Assembly: GCF_910592395.1 (NCBI RefSeq)
Contig: NC_088320.1
Coordinates: 12,214,501-12,274,500 of the forward strand
Direction: 5' to 3'
DNA: 60,000 nucleotides
DNA from: Lineus longissimus
Lineage: Eukaryota; Nemertea; Pilidiophora; Heteronemertea; Lineidae
Shown here: in pieces, positions 20,685-31,018 of the stretch
Numbering within the stretch: the stretch's first letter is position 1
How the letters are laid out: each line of letters opens with the position of its first letter
Position numbers and translations under genes: made by a program
Notes under the pieces: generated by a model
Databases searched by the model: none
Told to the model about the DNA's origin: nothing
Seen by the model: only the letters and a program-made list of their open reading frames with translations

Positions 20685-22164
20685 CAGGGTGGTCCAGAAA
20701 AAAAACGCAACTGGATACTTCCATTTCCAGAAGGTTAAACCATTGATACCAGTGGATGGGGAATATTTCTGGGAGGATAAAGATACCAAGATCGACCAAT
20801 TCTGTTTAGTAGTTTTTGTTGTAGAGACGTTTTTGTGAAGCAAGGTTGGAGTCCCTTGGCCAGGTTGTAGGTCAGTGTGCTGAGGCCTGACCATGCTAAC
20901 ACGACCTTTACTCAGTTGCAAATGGTCACTGGGAACCTTATCATCATTATCTCATATCAGTATTATTACCTAACATTTAATCCACCTACTTACCAAGTTC
21001 AATTTACCGGCACAGTTCGATTTTTCCAATGCGTAAATGAAGCCTGTCTGTGCTTCAAACAATAGGCACAATAGGCTCTAAACCAAAAACTACTGAACCA
21101 AATCGGGCGATCTTGGTATCATTCTTCTCCTTGAAAGATTCCCCACCCTGAGAGTATTTAACCCCTCGAGCGAGTGATCATTTGTCATTCATTGTCTGTT
21201 CGCCTAGGTGTGCAGATCTTCCTCCGCTCTGTTATTAAGTATCGCCGTAATGTGTACACCTTCCTGTACACTGTACAGGCGCTACACTGTGCTTTGATGG
21301 TGAAGCGAGTCTCGCAGCTCATGGAAGTCATTTGTGGCTGACCATGAGGCGATGAAGTTTGACGAGTGAGGGTCGTCATTTAGTAACAGATAAGGGCTGT
21401 TACGGTAGAAGGCTACCATATCTGCAAAGAAGCAGCGAGTCTCGCAGTAGATGGAAGTCATTCGTTGGTGGCCATGAGGCGATAAAAAAAATGACTAGTG
21501 AGGGTCGTCTATTTTTATGGATGGCAGTCGTGATTGACCACGTGGCGATGGATTGCCAATGTTGCGTGATAGTGTTTTAATTTTGGACAGATAAGAGCTA
21601 TAATTTGGATGGAACCCTTCCATATCAGCGCTGTCATTTCTGGCTGGCCATTGGGTTATTGAAAATACATGTATGCTAATACACCCTGAGTTTATTTAAA
21701 CCCCTCGAGCGAGTGAACATTTGTCATTCATTGCGTGTTCGCACGAGTGAATGAGCGGGGAGAAGAACTCTTGGGTAATTGTTTGATAGTCATTGTCAAA
21801 TTTGTTGTGCCGGTGTGCAAGGGATAGTAGTCCTAGGGCTGATAGTCCGTGTAACAATAGCCCGCATTGCTAAATGTTTTGGTTAGGGTTAGCGGTACAA
21901 TAGATCATGCTGCTTAATTGATCAAATACAATGCTACCGGACTATGACTCCAGGGGGGCTATATCCGCTGTCACACCCCGACCCCCCCCGCACTCTTTCG
22001 ATGGTGCGCCTCGATTCGCTTGTAGTAATTTCAGGCAATATGCTTGATCCTTTTCATTCCCCAACACTCGATGAGAATGAGCGAACAGGCCAGGCACTCA
22101 GGATCAATGGTTTTAACCCCCTGGTAGAGGAAGTATCAGGTTGCGTTTTTTCTGGACCACCCTG
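20685..22164. mobile_element. mariner-like non-autonomous DNA transposon, copy 1
   Basis: The left end CAGGGTGGTCCAGAAAAAAA is inverted at the right end (TTTTTTCTGGACCACCCTG, ending 22164). The inverted similarity extends about 60 bp through GGTTTAACC and ATTGATACCAGTGG. A second copy is at 55415-56313. No transposase is recognisable. The interior holds an inserted or rearranged block (21144-21743) flanked by direct repeats. It lies in intron 1 of the Link gene. Confidence 0.8.
21144..21743. repeat. 600-bp block bounded by 60-bp direct repeats with a TATTTAA core
   Basis: CACCCTGAG..TATTTAA..CCCCTCGAGCGAGTGA.CATTTGTCATTCATTG occurs at 21144-21204 and 21682-21743. Between them are two diverged units sharing GCGAGTCTCGCAG (21304 and 21435, 131 bp apart) and GTGAGGGTCGTC. 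Each direct repeat looks like a minimal promoter (TATTTAA then an initiator-like TCATT), which could make this an LTR-like or promoter-duplication structure. No ORF supports a retroelement. Confidence 0.5.
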
Positions 22165-22420
22165 TATGATGCGATTGCCCGATTATCTTGGCAAGAAAAG
22201 TCACTTGTTTGGTGACTACACATTAGCCCAAATTGCGGTATATTGGTAAAATATTCTTACAAAGAAACAAAGAAACAAAGAAATCTACATAAGAGTCCTG
22301 CACTGCATACCGAGTCCTGAAATGCATATTATTACCTTAATTCCGACTACAATATGATACAAATGCATTTTAGCAAAAGTTCGAATCTCGTTATATTTTC
22401 TTTCGTTTTAATGATTTCAG

Positions 22421-22512
22421 CTCGGTCTCGAATAAAGTCCTGGCAATGAACATGAAGATTTTAGCCGTGTTTATGGTGATTGCGGCTGCGTCCAACGTGG
22501 CGATGGCGTTTG
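22421..22512 (+). CDS. exon 2 of the Link gene: leader and signal peptide
   Basis: The acceptor TGATTTCAG precedes 25 leader bases, then ATG at 22446 and 22 codons of signal peptide. The exon ends at GGTAAG with one base of a split codon (phase 1). Confidence 0.8.
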
Positions 22513-25500
22513 GTAAGATTCGTTATAGTTACTCCAATAACACCCCAATGCCTTCTCCTCAATAACCGATGATTTAGCGTGAATAGGGTCGTGACAGACT
22601 CTCATGACCAATATAGGCTTATCTCCAAATACCATACTATTAGTTTGGAAAGCTAAGAAACAACCCGAGGCCTATAGACGGTTTGCGAAAATAAATTTCG
22701 GCCATTTTGAAAAGGCCTTTTCACAGGCAGTGTAAAGTTTACCAGGACTTAAAGTCCTGTTTTAAATCTAATCATCACCAAAAGCATTCAAAATATCATG
22801 AACCTTGGAAGAAATGGTCGTGAAAGTCATGTTTTAAATCCAGTCATCACCAAAAGCATTCAAAATATCATGAACCTTGAACGAAATGGACGACTTAAAG
22901 TAAATTACTTTTAGAAAGCTGGTATATACTTTATTACTTAATGCCATTAATTTAAAAGCGTCCAGGGATCAGTATTATAACAAATTCGTACGAAAATGTC
23001 TGAACTCAATTCAAACACTGCTCTCCGAACTGTATCGGTTTGGCTTTTATCTATAACATGATATTGCAAACATAAATTGGACAAACTATTTGTATCTTCA
23101 AAAATAATCAACGCCGCCATTTCACTCTAATTTCTTCGGTTTATTATTATGTTGGTCTCGAAATACATTCTAAAATTTTTGGTTGCCATTTTTGATGCTG
23201 TAACGTAGTTATTGAAATTTGATATTTCAATATCTTTCTCATTGAATCTTTCTCATTGAAATCTCATTGAAATCAAAAATTCGAGATTTTGAATTAAAAA
23301 TCATTTTGAGAAGTTCAATAATGTATTCTGATACCAACCTGATGATAAAGTGAAGAAATCAGAGTAATGTTGGCGTTGGTTAGTTTAGTTAATCATTGCA
23401 TAACCATGGTTTCAATGAAAGCCCAACCGATACAGTTCGGAGACCAGTAGCTGAAACGTGTTCTGACTTTTTCGTCCTAATATTTTATATACTGACCTCT
23501 GGACGCTCTCTCTCTCGATGTGCACCCTATGGTGTCTGCAGAGTATACCTCGCTTTCGATTTGTGCACTGGGGATAATGGGTATATTCAGTGGAAGATGC
23601 AAATGTACATCACGAATATTTCCGAGAGCTCGGCTTCGGTCTTACCCGGGAAGGAATATTTGACCCGTCAGCTTTAAGTTGTGTGCTGGGGGTGACGGGT
23701 ATAATTGATAGAAGATCCAATGCACGTTATGAACACTCCCGATCATGCCGATTGCTCGGCCTTGGCCCTACTCTGGAATGAATATTTCGATCCAACACAT
23801 TTCTTATTAGTGTGTCGGGTGACAATTGGATTGATTCAGACATTTCAACTTGCCTACTAGGCTGCCCCTCTTCTAAATATAATTGTCCTGAATAAATTTC
23901 TAAAAGAATAATTCGTTTCAGATGTGAGCGTCCCTGTCATTAATTTGGTGCAATCATCCAGAGGTCGTTACCAAATCAAAAACCTTGCCGAAGCCCAGCA
24001 AGTATGCAAGGCATATGCCCCAGGGATGCGGGTTGCCACTCCCGCTGAGCTGATGGCAGCTTTCAAAATAGGCTACGAAAGGTGCAGCTGTGGATACCTC
24101 TCGGACGGGAGGGCTAGTTATGTTATGCAGAAGTGGAGGCCCGGGTGTGCTGGCCGTGGATTCACTATATGCGGATACAGAGGAAGCTATAACACCTACT
24201 GCACCACCGGAAGTAAGTAAAAGAGTAGAACGAATAGAAATAAAAAGTGACAGTACAAGTTTTAATTCCAGGGCTCCAATATGAGGGTACACTGTATTTT
24301 AATCAATAAACTCAAGCAACATTAACAATCAATTAGTAATAAATACTATACAGTTTTATAAACCCTGTCATTAGAAAGGACGACGATTTACGACTTGGGC
24401 AACCGAGATTTCATTCGGAAACTTAAGTGCGTCTTATTTTATTAGAACTCCAAAGTTATGGAACTTTTGCCTTTTGAACTCGGGAGTTAGAAAAAAAGAA
24501 TTTAAGACCTGCACAGAGAAATTCCTTGTTGACAGAATGGATCGCCTGGATGTTGGCAACAAGTACCTTTGCCAGAATCTGTCGTCGTTGCTTCATTTGC
24601 AGAGCAACCTAGCATATGCACATTCTCGGCAGTCACCGTAGGGTGCACTTCGAGTGAGTGTCCAGAGAATTCGGACGAAAATGTCTGAACTCTCTTCATA
24701 TTCGCCAACATATCACTCGACTAACTTCTTTGTATTTTGTGACTTGCCTGATGATAAACCATTCTTGAATTCCTCAAAATGCGTTTAATTCGAGATATCG
24801 AATTTGAGTTCATCGTTAGTTAATTTGAATTAATTGAACAGCATCAGAATTGACAAACCAAATACGTAAGAATGTAATTCGAGACCAACTTGGTGATAAA
24901 CCGAAGAAGTTAGAGTGATATGTTGGCTTTGATTAATTTTAAAGATGCAAATAGTTTGGTATTTGCATTACTATGTTTTAACTGAAACCCAAACTGATAG
25001 TTTTCAGATTTTTTCAGACTACCGAGTTCAGACTTTTTCGTCCGAATATTTAAAGGACCAATTTAATTTACTAATTTAAGGGCAATATTACCCTGTTGTT
25101 GGCTGCCGAGCCGCCTCCTCTTCTACATAGGTAGTTAATTCCATCAACAAACTGTAAATTTAAAGCACTTTCAGGAACAAATATACTACAGTAAAAAAAC
25201 GCCTGTTCCTTTAAAGGAACATTTATACGTGTCAATTCATGTACCGTTTTACATTGGCGATAATTTCAGGTCCTATCCTGTCCGTAGAGAAATATGGCCG
25301 TCGATACAACGTCCGAAGTCTCGCCGATGCCGATGCTACTTGCAAGAAATATGATGGTATGCAAGTAGCCACGTACGACCAGGTCAACACAGCCAGGACT
25401 AAAGACAACTACGAAAAATGCGCGTGTGGGTACATGAAGACCAGCTCAGGAAGGCCATTCGTAGGCTATCCGATGCTGAAATGGAGAAAAGGATGCGCTG

Positions 25501-25568
25501 GTGCAGGCATGGCCAATTGCCGAACCATATTTGGCAACGTTTTCTGCGTCAATCCTTGGAACGCATAA
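22446..25568 (+). CDS. secreted two-Link-domain protein (218 aa, three coding exons)
   Basis: Coding exons are 22446-22512, 23922-24212 and 25270-25568; both internal introns are GT-AG and phase 1 (657 nt, stop TAA). The ATG at 22446 opens a signal peptide (MNMKILAVFMVIAAASNVAM, cleavage likely after AMA), so the mature protein is extracellular. Residues of about 30-120 and 122-218 are two Link (Xlink) modules: RY.IKNLAEAQQVC...VATPAELMAAFKIGYE.C.CGYL and a diverged second copy. Link modules bind hyaluronan in chordates; whether these do is unknown. Each module has six cysteines, the canonical four plus a CxC second Cys and an extra Cys near FTIC/ANC, which could form a third disulphide. No transmembrane segment or other domain. 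Promoter and polyadenylation signals fit. The introns contain several transposons. Confidence 0.85.
22753..22896. repeat. 72-bp tandem duplication in intron 2
   Basis: AGTC(C/A)TGTTTTAAATC and ATCACCAAAAGCATTCAAAA occur twice, 72 bp apart (22753 and 22825), nearly identical. Confidence 0.9.
22983..23482. mobile_element. inverted-repeat MITE, copy 1, intron before the first Link exon
   Basis: AATTCGTACGAAAATGTCTG at the left is inverted at the right (CTGACTTTTTCGTCCTAAT, ending about 23482). The arms share CTCCGAACTGTATCGGTT and a matched CTCTAATTTCTTCGGTTTAT region over about 170 bp. A second, diverged copy is in the next intron at 24668-25050. Confidence 0.8.
23560..23860. repeat. diverged ~120-bp tandem repeat
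   Basis: Three degenerate units each begin near GTG(T/C)(G/A)CTGGGG and contain GGAATGAATATTT or GGAAGGAATATTT. They sit between the MITE and the first Link exon and are absent from the equivalent position before the second Link exon. Confidence 0.6.
23922..24212 (+). CDS. Link-domain exon 1
   Basis: Phase 1-1 exon, 291 nt, acceptor TCGTTTCAG, donor GTAAGT. It encodes one complete Link module. Cysteines lie in QQVCKAY, ERCSCGY, RPGCAG, FTICGY and NTYCTT (six in total). The conserved RY.I and PAELMAAFKIGY stretches match the family consensus. A symmetrical phase means it can be duplicated without breaking frame. Confidence 0.9.
24668..25050. mobile_element. inverted-repeat MITE, copy 2, intron between Link exons
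   Basis: AATTCGGACGAAAATGTCTG at the left and its inverse (CAGACTTTTTCGTCCGAATA) at the right, the same termini as the copy at 22983. The interior shares the CCGAAGAAGTTAGAGTGA region (inverted) with copy 1. It lacks coding sequence. Confidence 0.8.
25270..25568 (+). CDS. Link-domain exon 2 and stop
   Basis: The acceptor AATTTCAG is in phase with exon 1. It encodes RRYNVRSLADADATCKKY, VATYDQV, EKCACGY, WRKGCAG, ANC and VFCVNPW: again six cysteines with the CxC spacing. The frame ends at TAA after NPWNA. About 35-40% identical by eye to the first module. Confidence 0.9.
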
Positions 25569-25615
25569 TGAGTTATCCCGATTTCTGGTAATTCAATGTA
25601 GCAGTGAATCTTGCC

Positions 25616-25621
25616 AATAAA
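25616..25621 (+). terminator. polyadenylation signal of the Link gene
   Basis: AATAAA 48 bases after the stop codon, followed by a TTTCTATCTG tract. Confidence 0.75.
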
Positions 25622-25659
25622 GTTTCTATCTGATCAAAGTCCACTTGCTCCTCTAAAAC

Positions 25660-26680
25660 TTCATTGGTTGCTTGTGAAATCGATGATTAAGAACAAATCG
25701 TCGACTCTCGGAAAAACCGGTGAATGTGACATTCGAGCAAACCGGTGAACATGGTGAATGTGACCTTCAGTTTTTGCGCCTATTTGCAGGTAGTGGTTGT
25801 GACCGGCTCTTTCCTCTGGGCCATTCAAGAGTGGAATATGATGCATCGTTTGAGCTGTAATGTTAGTTTTGGTGATGTATCACAAAAAGTGATAAAAATA
25901 TTCCTCACAAAACTTTATTTCGATTTGTGCAGTGATTCACGACTGGTCGTTTTATAACTTGACACCCTTCATGTTAAATTTACAATTTGGAAACAATTTA
26001 ACCTGCATAAAGCTCAGAGAGCATCTAATCAACTATCGAGCCCATTCCTGAGCCGAAGATATGTTAAATAGACACTTTAGCATAAACAGTCGGGCATATT
26101 TGTTTAGATAATGATTAATCCCACTGGCCGCATTTACCCTTTCCCCAAGATTACCGAAGTGCCAGTTCGTGATGATAGTTCCAAAAACTACCGCACGATG
26201 CGCCGGAAATGATGTGCCAGTGGCCCAGGTTGCTGGCATCAGTGATTGGGCCACACGGCGTGGCCCCAGAGGCGTGGCCTCCCAACATTCTTTTTCTTTT
26301 AGACGACCCGCTGATGTCTGGCTGATGTCATACCTGCCTTGACCCGATTATCATTAAATGCAATCGATTCACTGTATGGATTCATGGTTGACTTTATAAT
26401 GCGAAAATCTAATCACTTTTTAATTAGGTGAAGTCCCGGAAAGCGGACCCGATTTTTGCCGCCTTTTGGCTTGCGACGCATCCCCGACCCGACCGCATCT
26501 GATATCATGGCCAAAATGCAAAGGGTAGGCCGTTTCTCTAGGCGAAATTGACGATCATATGGGACTGTCAAATACACACTGGCATGGCATTTAGAGCTTT
26601 TCTGTTGAGTTTTGATGGCATATATGAAAATGTTGTTTTGGATTTCCGAGATGGCCGCCACAGATGGATGGCCGCGACTC
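25660..26680. other. no gene seen between Link gene and SINE
   Basis: Only short random frames. No recognised repeat, RNA gene or exon. Confidence 0.5.
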
Positions 26681-26689
26681 TGCGCAAAT

Positions 26690-26938
26690 GAAACAAATAA
26701 AATAAATAAATGCAGGTTCTAATATACAGCGTTTTATAATGTACAGCATTCTCAAAGCACTTTACATTAAATAACTCGGATTAGCTGCTCAATCAGCACT
26801 ACAACCTGAGAATTTCCGACTTGTACCCATTTAAAGAGAGCAGAGAGACCCGACTAGTCTCACGCCGCCAGTGGGAATCGAACCAGGGTCATCTCGACTG
26901 CTTGTCAGAGACCCGAGCCACTACACCACCGCGGCCCC
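26690..26938 (-). mobile_element. tRNA-derived SINE
   Basis: On the minus strand the element starts GGGGCCGCGG at 26938. It shows a pol III A box (TGGTGTAGTGG) and B box (GGTTCGATTCCC, 26884-26873) with tRNA spacing, then an unrelated body. Its 3' part (AAAGTGCTTTGAGAATGCTG, TATAAAACGCTG) resembles LINE-derived CR1/L2-type tails, and it ends in an ATTTATTT-type tail near 26700. The head is not a functional tRNA gene, because the acceptor ends do not pair. Confidence 0.8.
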
Positions 26939-27422
26939 TGCAGCTGATTCTATTTTCGTAACACTCTTATGGAGTGCGGTATCTTCCCGGCATAATAACC
27001 TATGCGGATCCCGGTGTAACAGTTTTAAATGTCTTATATTATACAGTCTGCTCCAAGATGTTGAGAAATATTGCATATCAGATGATGAGCGCCGGGGATG
27101 ATAAGAGCACAGGGCGCGGGCGGGGAATTCTTCGAGAGGTTTAAAATCCGTTTTCTCACCTGTTGTATTGTTGAAGGTCACGGTTCACTTATCACTTGAA
27201 GATCACTTATTTTTTGGTGGGAGGCCGAGGTTCAACACCTAGTTTGACGTACATGCTAGTCCCATCCCTTGTTCATCCCTAGTATCAAATAAATCTTGAT
27301 CGTATTTGAGCTTCAGTAAGAAATTATATTCTGAATCAGATTACTACTACATCTACATGCACTTGTACTCGCTTCGGCGGTAGAATGTCTGTCTGCTTGA
27401 CTATTCGAACAGGTGACTTTGT

Positions 27423-27577
27423 TTAGACGCCGCATTGGTTACATGTCTTGCTACAATAACACGCCATCCAATTCAGTTTTTTGGTACACTCGCCCCAACG
27501 CTTCCACTTCGTGCAATCAGCTGCAGTTCCCCATCCTCCCGTTACGTATAAGTCCACGCAGGTTGTATCCTTGTACA
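27423..27577 (-). CDS. ShKT-domain terminal exon of the FN2/ShKT gene
   Basis: The acceptor CATTTTCAG (minus strand) opens a phase-1 exon. It reads YKDTTCVDLYV, ADCTKWKRWGECTKKLNWM, CYCSKTCNQC and stops two residues after the last Cys. The six Cys and the W..GEC..N..WM..C pattern identify a ShKT domain, a small disulphide fold found in animal enzymes, matrix proteins and some toxins; here it is a C-terminal module of a larger protein. It joins in frame with the exon at 27928-27999. Confidence 0.8.
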
Positions 27578-27927
27578 CTGAAAATGATAGAAATATTAGG
27601 ATGGCCATCGATTCTAGTCAACAAAGTAACGTGTATATTATTATGAACTTGAAGAACAAATTAAAAGATAGTTAGACAAAAATCTGGTAAATATCAGAAA
27701 CTCGTAAGAATTAAATTGGTATTTATAAGAATGGGGATTTTTGTATATATGTTAACTACATGTAGTTTATTTGTTGTAAATTACGTTAATTTATTCCTGT
27801 TGGGAAGTGCTTAGTCCAACATCATGTGATGGTAAAATCTCGAGCAACAAGTGGGAAACTGTATTGATACTTCAATATAAGCTAGGTACTGTCAGGAGAG
27901 ACTAGGTTAAGCATCAAAGGAACTTAC

Positions 27928-27999
27928 CCTGTTCAGTGACACAATTACAAATCTTATCGACGTATTTGCCACTGGAACATGCGATTTTGCAGTCCGACC
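27928..27999 (-). CDS. Cys-rich linker exon of the FN2/ShKT gene
   Basis: Bounded by acceptor TTTTTCTTCAG and donor GTAAG on the minus strand, 72 nt, phase 1-1. It codes SDCKIACSSGKYVDKICNCV, with four cysteines. It is in frame with the ShKT exon. Too short for a named domain; it resembles half of an EGF-like or CRISP-type hinge. Confidence 0.65.
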
Positions 28000-28589
28000 C
28001 TGAAGAAAAATTGATATAATGTTTAGAGCAGTCCAACTAATGAAATGTGATGGCCAAAATCACAGCCACATGCAAAAGCAAAAAGGGTTACCGTTGTACT
28101 GGACGACGTAGCGTGTCGATGCTTCCTACGAAATGATCAAAGGTTTACCAAAATCACACGGAATCCGGAACCATGTTTTGGTTGTTTTTTTTACGCAAAT
28201 GCCTCAGCAAACAAAATGCACTGTCGACTGTTGTCATGGTTCTAACGTCAACACGTCGTGACAGCTATGTCTTGGCAAGTTTCACAACCTTCGGCCCCCA
28301 TAAACTCATTTTATGTTTACAGCATCGTTGTTTTGTTTCATCAGAAATTTCTTCTTTTATGGGTAAAGAGTAGATTTCAGGCGGTATAGCATGATCAACC
28401 TTTGGTAAACAATGCTCTCAATCAAGGGTATTGATCTATAGTGTGTGTGCCTCACTCTGTTCTGTTCTGTGTTCAAATAGGCTAAGGAAGATACATTTTC
28501 GGTTCCGCACTATCTTTACTTTGACCATCACATTATTTTATCAACTGTTGCCCATGGCCATGCACTGCCGAAAGGTGGAAAATCCTCCT

Positions 28590-29950
28590 TCTTACGTTTG
28601 CTTTCCCCCTTTTTGTCGTCCTCACCTTCTGTGATTCTTCACTTTACCCTTTTTGTCTTTTCCTTTCTTTTCCTTCGTCTCCTTTTTGTATTTCTTGCCT
28701 TTTTTGTCTGTCTTCATCTTCCCCTTCCTGTCTTACTTTTCCATGTGACTTCCTTCACTTTTCCCTTCTTGTCTTTCTTCATCCTTTTGTGCATTTTTTC
28801 TCTTTCCCCTTCTTTTCTTTCTTCCCCTTTTTGTCTTTTTTCACTTTCCCCTTCGGATCCGTCTTCCCCTTCTTTTCTTTTGTCAGTTTCCCCTTCTTGA
28901 CTCTCCTTCATTCTCCTTTTTCGCTTTCCTCTTCTTGTCGTCCTTTCCCTTTCCCTTATTGTCTTTCTTCCCCTTCTAGTCTTTCTTCTTCTCCTTCTTC
29001 TTCATCTTTTCTTTCTTCATTGCCTTTTTCGTACTACTGTCATCTTTTACACTTTCCTTAGAATTTATGATAACACTCTTAGGTGGCATCAGGCTTTTTT
29101 GAGGTTCCAGAGCTTGTCCCCCCATTGCCTTATTATTCCCACCCACATCAACCCCGACCTTTCTGTACAATGTCTCCATTCTAGAAACCATAACACCGGT
29201 CACCGGTGGGAGGGATGCGGCAACACTGGTTTGCCATGCATTGGTGGAGTTCCTTTCTTTTTCTCTTCCCCGTTCCCATTTGATTCCTCCTCTTTCTCTT
29301 TCTCTTTCTTTTGACGTTTCGACCCTTTCGTTTTATATCATGCTTCTTTCTGTTCTTTGACTCATCCATATCGCCTTTCTTCTTTCTAATGTCTTTCTTT
29401 TTAGATTTTTTTTTGCTTTTCTGTCTCTTTCAGTGTTTTTCAGTTTCTTTTTCCCATCCGTCGCATCGTTCTTTCTTTTAGTTTTCTTCGTTTTCTTCTT
29501 ACCTTCCTTCCCCTTTCCCGGCCCACCCTTATATTTCTTCTTCAATTTATTTCCCTTTATAGTCTTTTTAACTTTCTCTTTTTTCTCATCCTTCCTTCTT
29601 TCATTCTATTGTCTTTGTTATATACTCATTGTCTTGCCTTTCTTTTTCCTTTTCTCTCCTTTGTCGCCATCCTTTCTTCCCTTTTTCTTCTTCTTTTCTT
29701 TTTTCGTTATGTTCTTCTCCTCTTTCATTTCCTTTTATTTATCCGTTTCAGCCTTCTTCTTTTTCCTTCCCAATTTCCCTCCATCCTTCTTCTTCTTCTT
29801 CTTCTTCTCATTCTCTTTCTCTTTCTCCTTCTTCTTCTCCACCTTCTTTGACCAATTTCCTCCTCCTTCCATAGGCGACTTAACCTTCTCCGCCGGCTTC
29901 TTCTTCCAAGTTGCCTAAGACTTCACTTTCTTCATCGCCTTTTCCTTTCT
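28590..29950. repeat. pyrimidine-rich tract (minus strand Lys/Glu-rich frames)
   Basis: About 1.35 kb in which the plus strand is mostly CTT, TTC and CCT words. On the minus strand every frame gives Lys/Glu/Arg-rich peptides broken by stops. Some less biased stretches (VGVDVGGNNKAMGGQALEPQ; MPPKSVIINSKES) suggest a once-coding origin, but no continuous frame survives. It lies between the Cys-rich exons and the FN2 exons, so it is either intron or a decayed Lys-rich exon. Confidence 0.6.
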
Positions 29951-30096
29951 TTTCTCCTTCGACTTCAAGCCAATCGTTTCCAGAGCATGGATGACTTCTG
30001 CCTCCCTTGAGTTGGTGATACATGCAGCTGGCTTCTGTTGACCCTTCCTATTCTTCTTTGCCTTAAGTAGATTCGCGTTATGTGGGCAGACTATTT
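29915..30096 (-). CDS. possible exon upstream of the Lys-rich tract
   Basis: After the acceptor GTATTGCAG (minus strand) one frame reads IVCPHNANLLKAKKNRKGQQ and CITNSREAEVIHALETIGLK, then becomes Lys-rich and meets TAG at 29915. Composition and the good acceptor suggest a real exon. However, its frame needs one base from the previous exon, whereas the nearest FN2 exon ends in phase 0, so the link is unproven. It may end at a weak donor (GTGAAG) before the stop. Confidence 0.35.
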
Positions 30097-30530
30097 CTGC
30101 AATACAAAACAGAAAACGTATGGCTAAGTTATTGTACTTTAAATAATAAACAATAATTTAAAGCTCTCTTGGTACAACTGTAAAGCACATTTTAATTGAT
30201 TCTATTCTAAACGTCATGACACCAACAGGAATATTTCACTATGTAAATCAGACGCTCGATAAATATGGATCGAGGAAGAAGACACAAAAGTATGAGAATT
30301 TTTCCCAGATCGATCATGTTATAATACAAATGTGGAGATAAGAGGGATACTTAATTTCTGTTTCAAAGCATTTGATATATTGGATGTTAAAATGCGGGAC
30401 TTTTTTTAGATCAACCGATATATCAGAATATATGGTTTTATATACCATAAACTATTTGACTAAAAAAGTCCATAAAACCATTGATAAATGATTGATGAAC
30501 CAGCACAAAATCAACTCAGACAGTCCTTAC

Positions 30531-30697
30531 TTTTAATTTACAGTAGCCCCATGTCCCATTTTCATCATAATTATTGGTGGTAGCGCACCACACGTCCTTC
30601 TTGTCTGGGATGCACTTGTAGCGGTATCTCCCCTTGTATTTGAAGGGGAAGATGCAAAATGCTGACTTGGTGTTGCCTCCGTAGGTTCTGATTGTCT
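30531..30697 (-). CDS. fibronectin type II domain exon, second
   Basis: Acceptor TTCATTTCAG, donor GTAAGG on the minus strand. It encodes TYGGNTKSAFCIFPFKYKGR, then YRYKC, DVWCATTNNYD and GTWGYCK: the four Cys and aromatic pattern of FN2 (C.FPF.Y.G..Y..C......WC.TT..YD....WGYC). FN2 modules bind collagen or gelatin or mannosylated ligands in vertebrates. The exon follows the FN2 exon at 31585-31749 with matching phase 1. Confidence 0.85.
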
Positions 30698-30974
30698 CTG
30701 AAATGAACGTCAAAGCAGGTTTAAAGAGGTTACGTCTTTTGTTACAGTTTCTACAACTGGAAAATGCCTCCTGTCTGATGATAATCATTTTGAGGTTTGT
30801 TCATCTGTTGTAACTCATTTACGACGCAAGGCGAGTCCGTTAGCATAATAACAGTAATGAGTTTACTGATAGCAGCGTGGTTCACTGAAACACCCGGGGC
30901 CTATCCTCAACCTGCAGTGACTTCACACATGCACATGTACATGCACGCTATCAACTCATTGTTTATTGTACTTC

Positions 30975-31006
30975 GTACGAAATAAATAAATAAATAAATA
31001 AAGCAT
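30975..31006. repeat. (AAAT)n microsatellite
   Basis: Five or more AAAT units just left of a TA-flanked MITE. Confidence 0.9.
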
Positions 31007-31018
31007 TTCACTTCGATG

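Noticed and set aside
24502-24711. Minus-strand 69-codon frame with several Cys in the Link intron
   Set aside because: Overlaps the end of the second MITE copy and has no splice sites; Cys content looks accidental.
26866-26938. tRNA gene
   Set aside because: A and B boxes are present, but the acceptor ends do not pair and the sequence continues into a LINE-like tail; it is a SINE head.
28598-29918. Plus-strand Phe/Ser/Leu-rich frames resembling membrane proteins
   Set aside because: Direct reading of a pyrimidine-rich low-complexity tract; hydrophobicity is an effect of TTC, CTT and TCC codons.
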